Below are positions 45,208 to 58,300 of a DNA stretch of 64,000 nt, piece after piece. The notes under the pieces are model-generated. The model ran no database searches, was not told the origin of the DNA, and saw nothing but the letters and a program-made list of their open reading frames with translations. A program made the position numbers and the translations under genes. Each line of letters opens with the position of its first letter. The stretch's first letter is position 1. This stretch comes from Gonatopus flavifemur (lineage: Eukaryota > Arthropoda > Insecta > Hymenoptera > Dryinidae): positions 35,996,001 to 36,060,000 of the forward strand of contig JAFFJZ010000004.1 in NCBI GenBank assembly GCA_018340375.1, given 5' to 3'.

Positions 45208-45377
45208 CACCAACTACAGCCTCAATAGGGCCTTGCAAGCCTTCCCGTATTCTCCCGAAGATCTTGATTTAAGCATACCTGTATACAACCCATGAAGTCC
45301 AAGCTGTATTTCCAACGTTTTGCCCGTTTCGAAAATCTGAATGCACCGAACTACAGCCTGCATAGGGCCTTGCCCTT
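45208..45377. repeat. pair of about 33-bp direct repeats
   Basis: caccaactacagcctcaata (45,208) and caccgaactacagcctgcat (45,343), each followed by agggccttgc. Further ggccct words are scattered to 45,910. Origin unknown. The surrounding 44,723-46,028 has no supported gene. Confidence 0.5.
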
Positions 45378-46028
45378 ATATTAATTCCTTTCTTAAATAT
45401 AAACCTACTTCAAAAAGCAAATTTAGTGGAATCGTATTGGTAATTTCGACTTTTTGCGGTGTTTGCCCCCAAAAAAATGTTTCATCCATGATTACTGTGT
45501 TCACACTATCGGTGAACAATGTCAAAGAATCGGGAAAAACATCACTGTATCCCAAGACTGAATGAGGCTGTTATTTTTTGATACAGTCCGATAATTTATG
45601 AAGAAAGTGATGTTGGGTGGAATACCCAAATAGAAATTGGAATCAGCTCATTCCCGGCCCGGTCTGGACTGAAGTCGAAGTGGTCTGGGATAGCCCAATT
45701 TTCAATCGAGAAAGTTTCTACCTTGCAATATCCATTCAATATGATGATATTCGCAACAATTTATCATCCTTTTAAAGGTCCTAGTTTCATCGCCTACATC
45801 AGCTTCATCATCGGTGTCCAGCATAGGCCCAAGTTGGGAATAATATGCAGGCCCTGGAGATGAGTGCGTGACAATCCTATCCAGGCCCTATAAGGGTAAC
45901 CAAAACAGGGCCTGAAATAGAACGAGGACACCTAGTTTGGCCCAAACTGCCGCCAAGAATTAATTTCTACACGGATTATTTTTCATTGTATTCGTTCGTT
46001 TCCGAGAAAACTGTGAGGAGGAATTTGA

Positions 46029-46850
46029 AATCTATTACCTTTTTGGTGGAGGGGTGGTATAGCTGTCAATGGTTTTCGAGCAACAGGTCTATATCCGATT
46101 GACAGAAATGTTTTCAAAGATTATGATTTCATTGATATGAATGACGACGAATACAGAATCTCCAATCAAGAAAACATCATACCAGAACCAACTACTTCGT
46201 CTATTCCCGCAATAGAAAATGATACTTTCGACGTAACACATTCCATAAATGAACCTGATATGAGTAATGCGACAGCTAATGATGCTACCTCGGCTGTAAG
46301 AAACCAGAGCAAAGCTCCGCCTGGAAGTTTCGAAAAAGATGTAGCTCCCGTTGCGACATCGTCACAGTCATCAACTTCAAAAGATAATAACTTTATAACG
46401 CCATTCCAATTATCTCCGATACCAGAAATAGCTCCTAGGAAAGCTACTAACCGAGGTAGAAGGGCTACGAAGTCGACATTGCTTACTTCATCCCCGTACA
46501 AGAATGAATTGCTAGACTCATTGAAAGAGAAACAAGACCGAATCGAAAAGACTATGAATAAAGCCAAGAAAGGAAAAGGCAAGGGCAAAAAGACAAAGTC
46601 CGAATCTAAGGAGGTACAAATGTTTAGCTCAGAGGAAGAAAATGAATCTTTGTACGACGACAGTTCTGATGAAAGTCCTGATAGGAGCAATGTTTCTGAT
46701 GCAAAGTGTCTGTATTGTGAGGGTCTTTATTCTATGGATAACAGAGGCGAACCATGGATTCAATGCTTATGTTGTAAATTATGGGCTCACGAAGACTGCT
46801 CAGGAGTGGAAACCGATGTTTTCTTTTGCGAATTTTGGTCTGCAAAGTAA
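46029..46850 (+). pseudogene. pogo-type transposase C-terminal fragment with zinc finger
   Basis: Open frame of 273 codons (longest ATG-started part 46,137-46,850, 237 aa). The upstream in-frame piece AVNGFRATGLYPIDRNVF (about 46,059-46,112) is the end of the DDE core of pogo/Tigger-like transposases. It is followed by a Ser/Thr-rich linker (PFQLSPIPEIAPRKA, TSSPYKNELL), a Lys-rich stretch (KKGKGKGKK), an acidic run and a PHD-like finger: CLYC, WIQCLCC, WAHEDC, then CEFW, where the expected last cysteine is Trp. The catalytic domain is missing upstream (stop at 46,026-46,028). Long openness without frameshift is notable, but loss of the DDE domain makes it a fragment. Confidence 0.75.
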
Positions 46851-47248
46851 TGCAAGATTTATTTCTTTCAGTTTTTTATTTTATTTGTTATAATTGGACA
46901 ATATGGCTCATTTCAGTTGTGGCTAATACGGCCTTAGGCCATATTGACCTCCCATGTTTAAATTTTATAGATTGGTTAAGTTTCGAAAAAATATTTATTC
47001 AAGCTATGTTTCGATGTTATTATTCTTAAAATTATAATGGTTGATTACTAATAAGTTCGAAGAACTGATTTCACCAATAAAGACTGTCTGATCTCATGAA
47101 TCACGTATTTTATTTCCAAACAAGCTTATGATGTGCCATAATACCCGAAATTACTCTATAAATATTACATTATACATTATATATATCCATATTATGTATA
47201 TCTAATAACATAAAATATATAATAAATATACATCCCGTACAGCACAAC

Positions 47249-47303
47249 CACCGATCCTCCACCTAGGACTTCGGTGGACTGGAGGTGGAGAATCGGTGGA
47301 GAA
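47249..47303. repeat. short hairpin with 17-bp arms
   Basis: ccaccgatcctccacct and aggtggagaatcggtgg pair with one mismatch around a 20-nt loop in a GC-rich island. Confidence 0.5.
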
Positions 47304-50055
47304 ATGGGAGCCGTGGAAATAAGGGAGAAATAAGGGAGAGTCTCCGTTGAGGCAACGGAGAGGCGACGTGGAATAGTGTTGCGTGAGACATGTTACACTC
47401 ATCCACGAGACATTTCAAGAAGGAAATGTTCATCGGGCTCAAGGATTACAATAATAGTTATTTTTCTGAGAATGATTGCTCCTATCACATTCAACCAATT
47501 GATTCCTGTCATTAATAAGAAGAAAATGGAAAAATTTCCTTCCATACAACGTAATTATATAGAAATAGTAAAATACCGATATGAATCATATAATTTTTGA
47601 TGAGGCAAATTGATATATCACTTGAACTTTTTGATAACTGGAAAATATACTGTGGGTGTGTGAGCATGTGGGAGTTGCATCAATTTACTTTCCATCATCT
47701 TATGACTATTTGGATAAATCATTATCACTTTTTGTTTTTACCTACACAAAAATTTCTTAGCCCAAAATTAATGATTGATCTGCGGAAGAAAATCGAATGT
47801 CTAGTAAGCGTATTGTCCGACCCGTGATCAAGTGGATGTGATGGGGGGAGCGTTCGAGCTTGTCAGGCGGGGAAGTGGAAGAAAATCGGACAGGTACTGT
47901 GCGTAACACTGCGTCCGAATAAGTATCGATCCCGTGTTGAATATGACATCAAAGTATAAATCGGAAATCACAATGAAGAACAGAAAACAAATGATACGCG
48001 GCTCTCAATTTTCAACAAAGAATTCGAGAATACTTACGCTGAGGAAAAAAATGTGTTTTTGGCAACCTCGCCAAGGGTTTGGCAGGTATTGAGTTGAGTC
48101 AACAGAATAACGCTTGATATAAATTCTCCGTCATTTGGTACAAAAATCCACGTTTGGTTGATTCAACCCTGTAGCGATATTGTAACTAAATGAGACGCGC
48201 GTTTCAGTCAATCGCCATGACTTTAATGGAAACACAACGAAATTTGAACGCACCATCTTAAACAGTTAATTCAATCTCATATCGAGGTGATTGAAATGCA
48301 TCAGGTGTAATTGAAAAGGATGATCATTCGAGATAATATTCCCATTCAATTGCTCCTGGAGAATTGGTTGATTGAACGAATATCCAATAAGTTTGGCTGA
48401 GAAGTGGCGGGGTTGAAACAACGTCATCAATGCGATCGCTTTTGATATGTCAAGTTCATCACAACCAAAGAAAATCAATGTAGATATGGATAAGCGTTCG
48501 TGGAAAAAATAATTATTTCCTATTCATATAAAAAAAAACACGTGATTTTACATACCTGAGTGGAAATGGAAACTCATCACTGCCTAGTTATGGGTTAGTC
48601 GATTTTGATACTATATCACCACTGACTAGTAATTTCAGATCGTGGAGAGGTATTAATGTAACGCTTATATGTCCCAGTGACTGGCTCAGATTAACTATCC
48701 AGCAGCAAGATAGAAAAATATGCACAGGTTTGAAACAGTCTTGATTATATTGGAATTGAGAAAATAAAAGATTTATTTCCAGCCATTGCCACTGATAGAG
48801 ACATCAGAGAGAATCTGGCTCTTCATAAAGTTTGATAGCCACAGATGGATTGAAATATTCCAAGCATTCCTGAAAAACGCTTACTCGGCGATGAGTTTCG
48901 ATCCTGGGTCCCACGGATGATGAGCCAGGTACGTTGTCTACTGAGCCAACCCTACCTTGACATATATCAGAGCATAATTCCTCATTTTGTATGTATATTC
49001 TAAGGATGAAATAACATTTCTGCTATTAATGCGAATTAAAATCAAGTAAACTGTGAGAACACAAAAAAAACTACACTGTTCGCATAATTTGAAAATTTGT
49101 ATTCAAAGACATAACATTATTTCACGTTTCATCTGTTACCATTATTCACGGGATAGCCTCTTTGTGCTCACCAGATGGTATATTTGGGACAGCAAAGTCA
49201 CAAAGTCTTCGATAATTTTTACCAACTGTCTACTAGTAGTCAGTATGTGGTTATTGACGAACGATTACTTGAATGACCTAACCTCACATCTCTCGTGGAT
49301 AAAATTCAACTCTCCAGTGACAAGTCAATTGCTAGATGATATTTTCAATGCAACACGATGATATTTATCACCAGAACTAAATACATCGAAAGAAGTAATT
49401 AATCATAAACGCTAACTAGTCAATGAAAGTGGTTACTTGTTACGATTTTAATGTTTCACAACCTCCTGTGTCTCCGGAATCACCTTTGCAATTGTCAACT
49501 AATATTTACCGAATAATTGGGAGAAGGAACATAACCTCACATTTATAATCGTAATCGATTGGCTAGTGATGATGAAGAAATTCGATATATTCTCATCATT
49601 TGACTATGCCATCGGTAACTAGCATGATGTAGACAGTCATGAGCCAATGGTTAGATGACATACCATGAGAACACATAACCTCACTTTTTCATGGACGTAT
49701 AATAGCAACTGGCCCATGATGAGATGATGACTAGGCAATGTCTTTCTTGTGATGCAGCGACATCTATAACTACGATGGGCATCCCAATGGTTGAAAAGTG
49801 GCTATATAACAAATACTGTGCAGGAATACTAGCTAGTGATGAATCATTGATTATAAAGAATAATTGAGCTAACTGTGAAAAGATAGTCACTAGTACATAT
49901 CTCAGATAGGCTAGTTCAATTTCTACTCGAGTAGAGTATGATCCAGATTCGATATGAACTTTCATCTATTTCATAAGACATTCGGTCAATTGTATCTTCT
50001 GGATCGGATGAATCATGTTCAAAATGGCATTCTTGGGTTGAGGTTATTTGAACAG
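47304..50055. other. no supported gene
   Basis: Scattered short ORFs only. Three loosely similar segments beginning aacctcac (49,280, 49,533 and 49,675) and repeated ctagt words suggest an old diverged repeat, too eroded to define. Confidence 0.35.
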
Positions 50056-50131
50056 CCTCCATAGCTCAGTAGGTAGAGCGCTAGTCTTCAATGCTGGAAG
50101 TTCTGAGTTCGATTCTCGTCAACTGTGGAGC
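50056..50131 (+). tRNA. tRNA-like sequence, probable pseudogene or SINE head
   Basis: Acceptor-like arms ctccata (50,057) and tgtggag (50,124) pair over 7 bp. The D arm gctc-agtaggta-gagc is canonical. The anticodon arm has five pairs, two of them G-U, and a loop cttcaat, which would give anticodon TCA. The T arm contains gagttcgattctc (B box). Four extra nucleotides between the T stem and acceptor and a mismatch in the T stem argue against a functional tRNA. It keeps both polymerase III promoter boxes, so it could head a SINE, though no tail was found. Confidence 0.45.
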
Positions 50132-51420
50132 AAAATTTGCATTTCAGAATTCATCCGGACAGCATCGTCTACGCTAAAACACAACTGGTCAAGCATCACG
50201 GACGGAAGCAGCAACATAACAGGGAGAAATTGACAGGCCATGGTAGGAAGGAGAGGAGAGCCGGTCAATCAACATTCCGACAACAACACTTAACACAAAT
50301 TCCCAAAACATTGTGTAAATTTATTCGGGAAGTCCACATGGAGAATCTTTTTGTTTTCCTCATTCGATCATTGCATTGAATTGCTATATTCTATTCAGCG
50401 GATAACTCATGGAATTGAATAATTGGAACTACGATATTGATGTCATGGTATGTGACATTCAATCAAATGTTACATGTCGTTATTTCAAACTATTTTGATT
50501 CAATAAAAATATGTTCCATGCTCTTTCAAAGGGAAGGATCAATTGGACCGAATCCATGAAAATTACAATCAATTGCTCAAAGGATTGACTTGATTTGTTA
50601 CGGGGTTGAGATAACTTCCTTCTCCAAACTCATCAGGCAGTTCAGTCAATTCCTAGATTCATTTCGCCGTATCCAAATGCGTGGCGGAATTGAGGCAACT
50701 GAAACTCAGTTCAATCAAACTATCCTTTTTCTCAGTGTACTCCAGCAATATCCGGGAGCTCATTATAAATCTGACATAGAAGAGCCCATTTATTACTTGT
50801 GTCCCCATATAGTGGAAGTTGTTGTGTAACCATTGCTCTTATATTTTTCACATTCATGCATGATTGCGGAAAATTTGCCACGTATGTAATGAAAATTCCA
50901 TAAATCTAAGTAACTTCTCAACAACGCGACAATGATTGAAACGAAAAATCCAAATTCTCAGCATATTGTTGCGCATTCGACGACGCAATACCCCTGCAAA
51001 TTGTTTCAAACTGTTGATAGGTATTTCCAGCAATGTGCTGCATATTTTCATATTTGCTTCGCAGTTAGTTGTTAGGATAGTCTATCCAAGAGCGATTAAT
51101 TGACTGAATAACTGGAAACCATATTTGTGGATATGTGGCGTTCCCCTTCCCTGACTCTTTCAGATCTCTCAGAATTAATATAAACATGAAATTATTTAAT
51201 GGTATTAACTATAAACAATCATGTAATGACAAAAAAAAGAATTTTGCCACTATTTTTAGTTCCTCCAAATCTCATAAAGGGGAGGGGGTCAGTTCTCCCA
51301 ATTTATTTCTCCTAATCCAGAATCCCTGAAAAACATGAATTCCTAATGACGCTCAACTCCTAAACTGTCATTTCCTAATTTATTCCTTCTAATCTGGAAT
51401 TCCTAACAACCATGGATTCC
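50132..51420. other. no supported gene
   Basis: Only short ORFs without motifs. 51,300-51,420 contains repeated attcctaa words. Confidence 0.35.
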
Positions 51421-51659
51421 TACACCGGGAGGGAAAGCATGCTTTGGGAGCATGACACACTTCAATGCTTCTAACGCATTTGTCACAACGTACTCTTAAT
51501 GCTCGGGACTCATGCAGTTAACGCACGAGACCATGCTTTTTGAGTATGTGTCACATGCTTCCTAAGCATGGGTACCGAGCGTTGGAAGCACGTTATGACA
51601 AATGCATTAGAAACTTTAGTGCGTCAATACTTCTGCAGTATGCTTTTTCTCTCGGTGTA
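51421..51659. mobile_element. 239-bp inverted-repeat MITE
   Basis: tacaccgggagggaaagcat at 51,421 matches inverted agtatgctttttctctcggtgta ending at 51,659, and the inner gcatttgtcacaacgt / acgttatgacaaatgc blocks also pair. Ends start with TA, compatible with a Tc1/mariner-type target. Confidence 0.75.
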
Positions 51660-51837
51660 ATGACGCATTACTCGTTTTTTTGTCAACTTATTACAAGTTC
51701 ACTTTTGTCGCAATAGTCTGTCTCTTCTTTCAGTTGTTTACTTGTTACGCATTTCACTTCTGTCGCAATGTTCCTTCACATGTCACACTTAAATTCTTCG
51801 GTTAACATTGTTTGCAATCTTTCTTAATAATATTCGA

Positions 51838-52780
51838 AATCATTGTATTTATTATTCTCCCCGCGAGTGGTAGAGGTTCCTTATTACATATCAACGGATT
51901 TCTTCATTACAAACGTAATGAGGTTTCGGGAAAAATATATTGGCACTGCAAACGAAAACCTACATGTAAAGCCACTGCTATTACGTCTACCACGAACGTA
52001 GGTATTCATATTCACAAAGGCCTGGACAAGTCCTCACATTCTCATGCTCCAACTTCAGAAGAAGGAACATCCTGAGGCACCACCAGCGCAAATCTTACGA
52101 ACCGAATTGCCTATGGTATATTGGAATATTATTTTGATCCATTGATATTTGACATCGCATTTACACCGGAGGTACCAAAGGAAGTTCTGTCACAACTACC
52201 TAGTCGGGAAAACCTGCGAAAAGCAATCACACGAGAACGTTCGCGAGATTTTCCACCAAACCCTATGAGCATACAGGAACTACGAGAAATACCATCCAAT
52301 TTCAAGAAAACAAACGCAGGAGAGAAGTTTCTCATTTATGACTCTGATGAAAGTGAGGATTTTGATGGTCGCATCTTGGTTTTCGCAACGAAAGAAAATA
52401 TAAGGAGACTCATGAGAAGTCCTACTTGGTTTGTCGATGGAACATTTAAAACTGTGCCTTCAATTTGTTCCCAATTATTTGCCATTTTTGGATCAAAGTT
52501 GTTGTGGGCAGTGATGCCAGCATTTGGACGACCGAGTCGATTTTCCCCCTCCATCATGCTGTATACAATCAAATTTCTTTTGTCGGAGGTTTGATTGTAT
52601 GTGTGACATTTCTATACAGACAGATGTGATGGAGAGGGAAAATCGACTCGGTCGACCAAATGCTGGCATCACTGGTTGTGGGTCGTTCTCAACCCAGTAT
52701 CCACACTTTTTTTAGAGAGATTGTAAAAGAACAAGCGGACTTTGAGTCAATGCTGCAACAACTTGACTTGGGACCAGGGT
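51838..52780 (+). pseudogene. FLYWCH-MULE transposase, interrupted
   Basis: The N-terminal FLYWCH zinc finger (about 51,870-52,060; LLHINGFLHYKR, YWHCKRKPTCKATAI, HSHAP) ends at a stop. A second ORF (52,121-52,594) carries the linker LPSRENLRKAITRERSRDFPPNP, GEKFLIYDS and the start of the MULE DDE domain, FATKENIRRLM, TWFVDGTFKTVP, with its first Asp. A 166-bp hAT MITE (52,509-52,674) then interrupts it. After the MITE only a short C-terminal segment (FFREIVKEQADFESMLQQLDLG) is seen, so most of the catalytic domain is deleted. It belongs to the Mutator-like superfamily common in insects. Confidence 0.85.
52509..52674. mobile_element. 166-bp hAT-type MITE
   Basis: Near-perfect 48-bp inverted arms beginning cagtgatgccagcatttgg and closing with its complement, flanked by exact 8-bp duplications gttgtggg (52,501-52,508 and 52,675-52,682), diagnostic of hAT insertion. 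It sits in the MULE pseudogene. Confidence 0.93.
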
Positions 52781-54234
52781 TGATATGTTCAAAACATCCT
52801 GTTTCAATCAAGACGTTTGAAACATGTTTTAAACAGAGTGTTTCGAACATGTTTCAAACATAAATCGTTTTTGAAAAAGTTTGTTTTGAACTCACGTCCT
52901 AATGTTTCTTCCATATTATATCCTGAACATGAATTTTCCTATCGCATTGAGAATCCTAAAGAAAACAAAATGATCGGTATAATTCTATTGATTGAATTAA
53001 TTATCACGTACGGAAAAAACCATGATATTATAAATCGTTATATTTGGTAGCATGTTCAGAATTGATTTGTTTGGTGGCATTATTCATTCAGATATCATCT
53101 CAAAACTACTCCATGTGATAGTAAGGTGTAGGAGAATGATATTATTCGATCGTATAAACCGCTGCTACTCTGGAAATACACAACACTACCCTGTTAGGAA
53201 AATTAATCCAACTCAACAATATGGACATGAAGCCCCTTATAGATGAACCCCTTACTTGTATATTGTCGGAATTCAATCGTGAAATCGTATTACATTGTGT
53301 TCCTATCGGACTTTTCCGATAATAAAACAAATTGGTAGATTCCCAATATTGATGCGATAAACATACATACACGATAATTATCCGGTATAAAACCAATACA
53401 TTTACCTGATGACTTCCTCATAGATATTTATATTGGTTTTATATTGGATATTTATCATATACTAGCCAGTTGGGCTAGTACATCGTAGTATCATATACTA
53501 GCCAGTTGGGAAGAGAGGTCCATAATTCATATCTAGATAAAAAGTGAGTTCAATCTGAATAAATTAATCACTACTTGTCTACTCCATAGCGCACATTTCT
53601 TCAGATTGAATGAGTATTGCATGACAAAATGTTTTTCCTTATAGATGTGTGAGTTTGAGTCAGAAGAAATGAATGTTCAACAAGCAAAAATAAATATTTA
53701 TTCACCCATTTTAAAGAACATATTACTTGTTGAGAACAAATTCCTCTCTTACTAAGAACTTATCAATGGTAATGAAGGTGATGTTTTACTCAGGTTTCAA
53801 CAAAACATATACATATATTGAAATTGTGATAAGAAAAATAAAATTTCAGACAAAATCAATACAATATCACTCAATATTTTCTTCGACACTTTTCACAGAA
53901 ACGAAAGTAGTTCAACTTTCGCGGTCTTCTTAACTTTAAATGAAAAATCAAAAAATCTGATTTTCTACTATTTTCAAGATGTCTGATTAATACAGAGTTG
54001 AGAACTGGAATTGAAAATAAGAAAATGAATATAAGTACGATATATGATTGAAAAATAACTAAGCATTCACCGAAGTAAGGTTCCAAATCAGAATTAGAAT
54101 CGAGGTTACCAATAACCGTTAAAATCGGCCCAAAATGGAATTCAGGGGTTAATTTTTCTCACATCAATTTCGACTTATGCATCAATCCACTCTTATGTAA
54201 CCTTCAAAAATGTACAAACGACCATATTTTTCAA
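52781..54234. other. no supported gene
   Basis: Contains a repeated gtttgaaacatgtttt-like stretch (52,806-52,862) and the tandem 22-mer below. ORFs lack recognisable motifs. Confidence 0.35.
53453..53510. repeat. 22-bp direct repeat
   Basis: tatcatatactagccagttggg occurs exactly at 53,453-53,474 and 53,489-53,510 with a 14-bp spacer. Confidence 0.8.
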
Positions 54235-54504
54235 TCATCGAATTCTTGAACGTGAGAATGTTCGCACTACGGTCACTAGTTTTGCCGCTTTCTGAATTCC
54301 AATTCGATTCCGCACTTTCGACTGGATGAATCCAAATGTTGGAGATACCCTTTCAACTCCTGCCGATGTAACAATTACAGTGTGCAATTGTTGAACCACT
54401 TCACACATCCTGCTACTCAAACTGTGACGGATTGCGAACCACCATGTGATGGGTTTTATCGACTCCATCGATTTTTCTGCAAATAAATATTCTTCTTGTT
54501 CCAA
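54235..54504 (-). pseudogene. hAT transposase dimerisation-domain fragment
   Basis: 89 codons on the minus strand with ITWWFAIRHSLSS, then TSAGVERVSPTFGFIQSKVRNRIGIQKAAKLV, the conserved C-terminal dimerisation region of hAT transposases (normally S(A/S)xxER.FS). Nothing of the catalytic domain is visible beside it. Confidence 0.85.
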
Positions 54505-55299
54505 ACAAAAAAAAACAGTTCAAAAAAGAAAAAAACACGTTTTGTTTCTCTTAAAAAAACATGTCTTTTTTGCAACCCTGCTTGGGACAAACAATTAGGG
54601 AAGTCCGTAATCCCAAACAAAAGAAGGCTGCTGATAGAATTTTCAATATATAGTTTCGAGATACGATGAATATGAGACCGATATTGTGACGTATTCGGAA
54701 TCCTTGCGTTATAATCTAGATATGTGATCTTATAGTACTGAAAATCTCCAGCAATGAAAATAATTTGGAACCATTGTATATTAAGAATAATTTTTTTTAG
54801 AAAATTATGTTTTAGGACTCACATTATTTTGGGACTGTTCATTTTGGGATAGTTCACTATTAGGAGAGAAGGATTAGGAGATCTGACCTACAATCCTAAT
54901 AAAGTAAAAGAATCCAGCAATGCCAGATTTATTTGAAAGACAATTCTGCCGTCGCAAGATGCTTTTACTTTATTTTATTCATCTCCATGGACAGAACGAT
55001 TCGATGGATGCTCTTGCAAGTCTATTTGAATCATTCTCAAAGAGTACCCTGAAGTCAAATAAATAGAAATATCTCATTTCAAATCCTGTAAATCGTATAT
55101 ATTAACAAAAACGTCGAGGAAATCGCTGAAATAATTATAAAAAGTGTATTTGTGTTCGCGATAAGTAACATGTAAATGTTTCCATCCATATGTTTATTGA
55201 ACCTATCTCTGTATGAAATTATCCTAACTTTATAATTTTCATATGTAGATTGATATGGATTTTAGAATTACAAGTTACTTCTTATCTTTATGTTTCCAG
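54505..55299. other. upstream flank of the GTPase gene
   Basis: AT-rich. Upstream noncoding exons and the promoter of the GTPase gene may lie here or further left but could not be identified. Confidence 0.35.
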
Positions 55300-55315
55300 A
55301 TCTTGATTGACACAA

Positions 55316-58300
55316 ATGATGAAAGGTCGGCATCAGTTCCGTCGTCGATTCAGTTTACAACCATCTTCTTTAAAACAGGGCCAAGATGATGGAGCTACAA
55401 GAAACATCAGGTGAGATGAAAAAAGAATAGATAACAGAGGGATCACAATCGACATATTTCCTTCAATCCTTGGATTAAGCTTTTTTGATTATCATGATTG
55501 ATACTTCACTCTCCTTTATCATACTTCTACAAACAACAACTCAACATCAATGGAACTAGTATTGGACTCATAATATAATACGGCCCAGTAATTCACGTGA
55601 GATAAGACTTTTTCCCCTCTCTTTGCGATCGTTAATGAATCTCAGACCCTGTTCTGTCCTCATACGTCTCTATCATATCTCCTTGTGATGAGAATCCTCC
55701 CTTCTTCGATTCTCAATCAGATGAGGTTGCATCCATATCGTGGAGGTTAAATCTCACTGTTGAAAACATATTGTTCCATAAATGAAGACTACTATCGCAA
55801 AGATTATGTGGAACGCATTATTTATACACAATATTGGAGAATTAAGAACATTTATATTCTTAGATTTCAATCCAATTCAATTCAATCTTTATTGCTTTCA
55901 TGGGTTACAAAGCCCTCTAGCAAGGGAATGTAGTTACATAGCATTTCCAGAATTACATTTGATTATCTTAAGAACATAATTTTTTTCCGCCTGTTGGTAC
56001 ATATTTACATATATTTACATACATTTTATATCACGCAGGTTTCAATTGAATGGGCTGCTTTTACAATTTGCTGCGTATTTTACAATACACATTGCTGATA
56101 ATACTAATCCGTCAGAACAAATGATCCAAGGGACAGCGCACTGGCCATATATAATCTGTACCTTAGTTCGTTCCTCAAAGATTTAGATGAAACCTCACAC
56201 AGACTGTGTTCCCTGTAATATATCTAGCCCTCAAGCTGATGTAAAATGGACATCTCGGTAGAAAATGCATCAAATTTCCTGATCCCTGTAAATTACATAC
56301 TAAGCATATATGGTTTGGATTATTACAGTACGTGATTTTGTTCACGCTCATCCTCAGCTCATAATTGTTCGCTAACCTAAGATTGGCTGAAACCCTCTGC
56401 CACTGTATAGGACTTCTCACTGCCCAATAAACACACGCACGTTTTAAAAACGTCAAAAACAGTCAATAACCACACGTTGTGAATTAGTAATATTCTTGCG
56501 TTAATTCAACGTAAAAATGCCGCGGCAGAGCACGTGTTTTTCAACCGTAAATAACGTCATATCAACGGTTTAAACATCGTTTAAAAGACGTTAAGTATTG
56601 ACGTGTCCTAATGATGGTCCTAAAACGTGAATTGAATCCAACAAATCATTTTGAAAACTCTTCATTCAATATCGAGAACAATAGTATTTCTGAGTATGAC
56701 AAAATTTGGAAAGTATGCCACACTATTTACTATCTTGCTCTTTGTTGAAATTCTAACCATTGTTCGGTTTCGTTCGATATTTTTAGCAGAATTTATCTCC
56801 AATTGAAGTTCAAACACATTTTTAACGCGTGATTCAAACCCGTTCAAAGCACGTTTTTTGAGGACGTCGTTGGATGGTTACTTTTGAATATTACTTTAAA
56901 TTACACGTCATCAGAACGTAATTCCTGTTCGTCTATTTCCCTGTCAAATTTCAACTAAAAATCAACGTTATGAAATCAACGACTGACGTCCGTTTGACAG
57001 CCTAACGTTCTTTCAACGTTGAAATAACGTGTGTGCGTTTATTGGGTGAGAGATAATTGGTAGGATCCGGAGAGAGACTAATTAATGATGTATTGTGGCA
57101 AAATGAGGATTCCCTGTACCTTTCCCAGTCCCTCATTTTCAGCTGTTGTTCGGGATATAGCTTCTTCGTTATGTTTCGTTTCTGTTGAATCCATTGTGTC
57201 CCAGAACTGCGGGAACCCTGTTGTTCTTAGAAAATCTTGGATTCGCAGCGCCCAATTGTATCTTGCATCATTTGACGGTAATTTCGACAGGTGATACAGT
57301 CGAAAGAAACACAACCTGGGTATTTGATATTGGTTCATGCCGAGTAGTTTTTGGAGCCAATTCCACGTTAATTTCATGGCTCTGTGAGCGATAGGCAGAA
57401 TTTCTAACTCCAGTCTCAACGTGTATCCTCGTGTACACCTCGGGAGTGCCAGTAGTTTTCTGTAGAATTCTACCTGAATGATTTCTGTTTTGTCGAGGTA
57501 CCTAGGTCCCTAGGTTGGTACCCCACACAGTAGTGTAGATGTAACCATTGCATCAAAGAGAAACCTCTTATATCCCAGGTATACGACTTGCTCTTAGCCA
57601 GTAAGGCTAATACTGCACTGGATGCCACTCTAGCCTTGTTGATTGCTTTTTCGGCTGCACCAAGTCTCAATGCTGAGCTGCGGAATTCGATCCCTAAGTA
57701 ATCTATAACTCCAACTACTTCTATACGCTCTTGACCGAGAAAGTGAGCTTGTTTTTGGGTATTCTAATGCTCCCAGATCTGTTGAACGGAATAGTCTTTG
57801 TTTTGGATGTATTCACCATTAATCCATTTGTTCCGCAGTATTGTCTAAGAATCCTTAATTTCTTCCTGAAATCAGCGGGAGAGTGCGAGAAAATGACCGA
57901 ATCTTCAGCGTAAAGAAGCATCAATAAGTCGATGGAGGCACCTTTACTCAAGCCTTCACAACCATTTTTCCTGAAGAATTCCTCTATATCAGCTAAGAAC
58001 AGAATAGAAACTAGCGGACTCAAGGACTCGCTTTGCAAAACTCTTCCGGTAATTTCGAATTCTTCTGGAAATACTTGCATCTGTTTTACCCGACCTACTG
58101 CCAAGTTATATAAATTTTTGAAAATTCTAATATACTTATTGCTAATATACTAGTACTGATACCCAAAATACTCAATTAACTCCATAGTAAATCATGCTTA
58201 ACTGAGTCGAATGCTCTTTTTAAATCAATAACCAACGCATAAACAGTTGCTCCTTTATGTCTAAGATTCGCCTGTATCGTTACCAGAAATGCAAACAATC

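Noticed and set aside
48900..48965. Minus-strand tRNA-like motif (ggctcagtag and ggatcgaaac boxes)
   Set aside because: The boxes are present but acceptor and T stems do not pair well; too weak to list.
52129..52715. Minus-strand and + ORFs across the hAT MITE in the MULE gene
   Set aside because: They read through the hairpin or antisense of the transposase and duplicate its arms.
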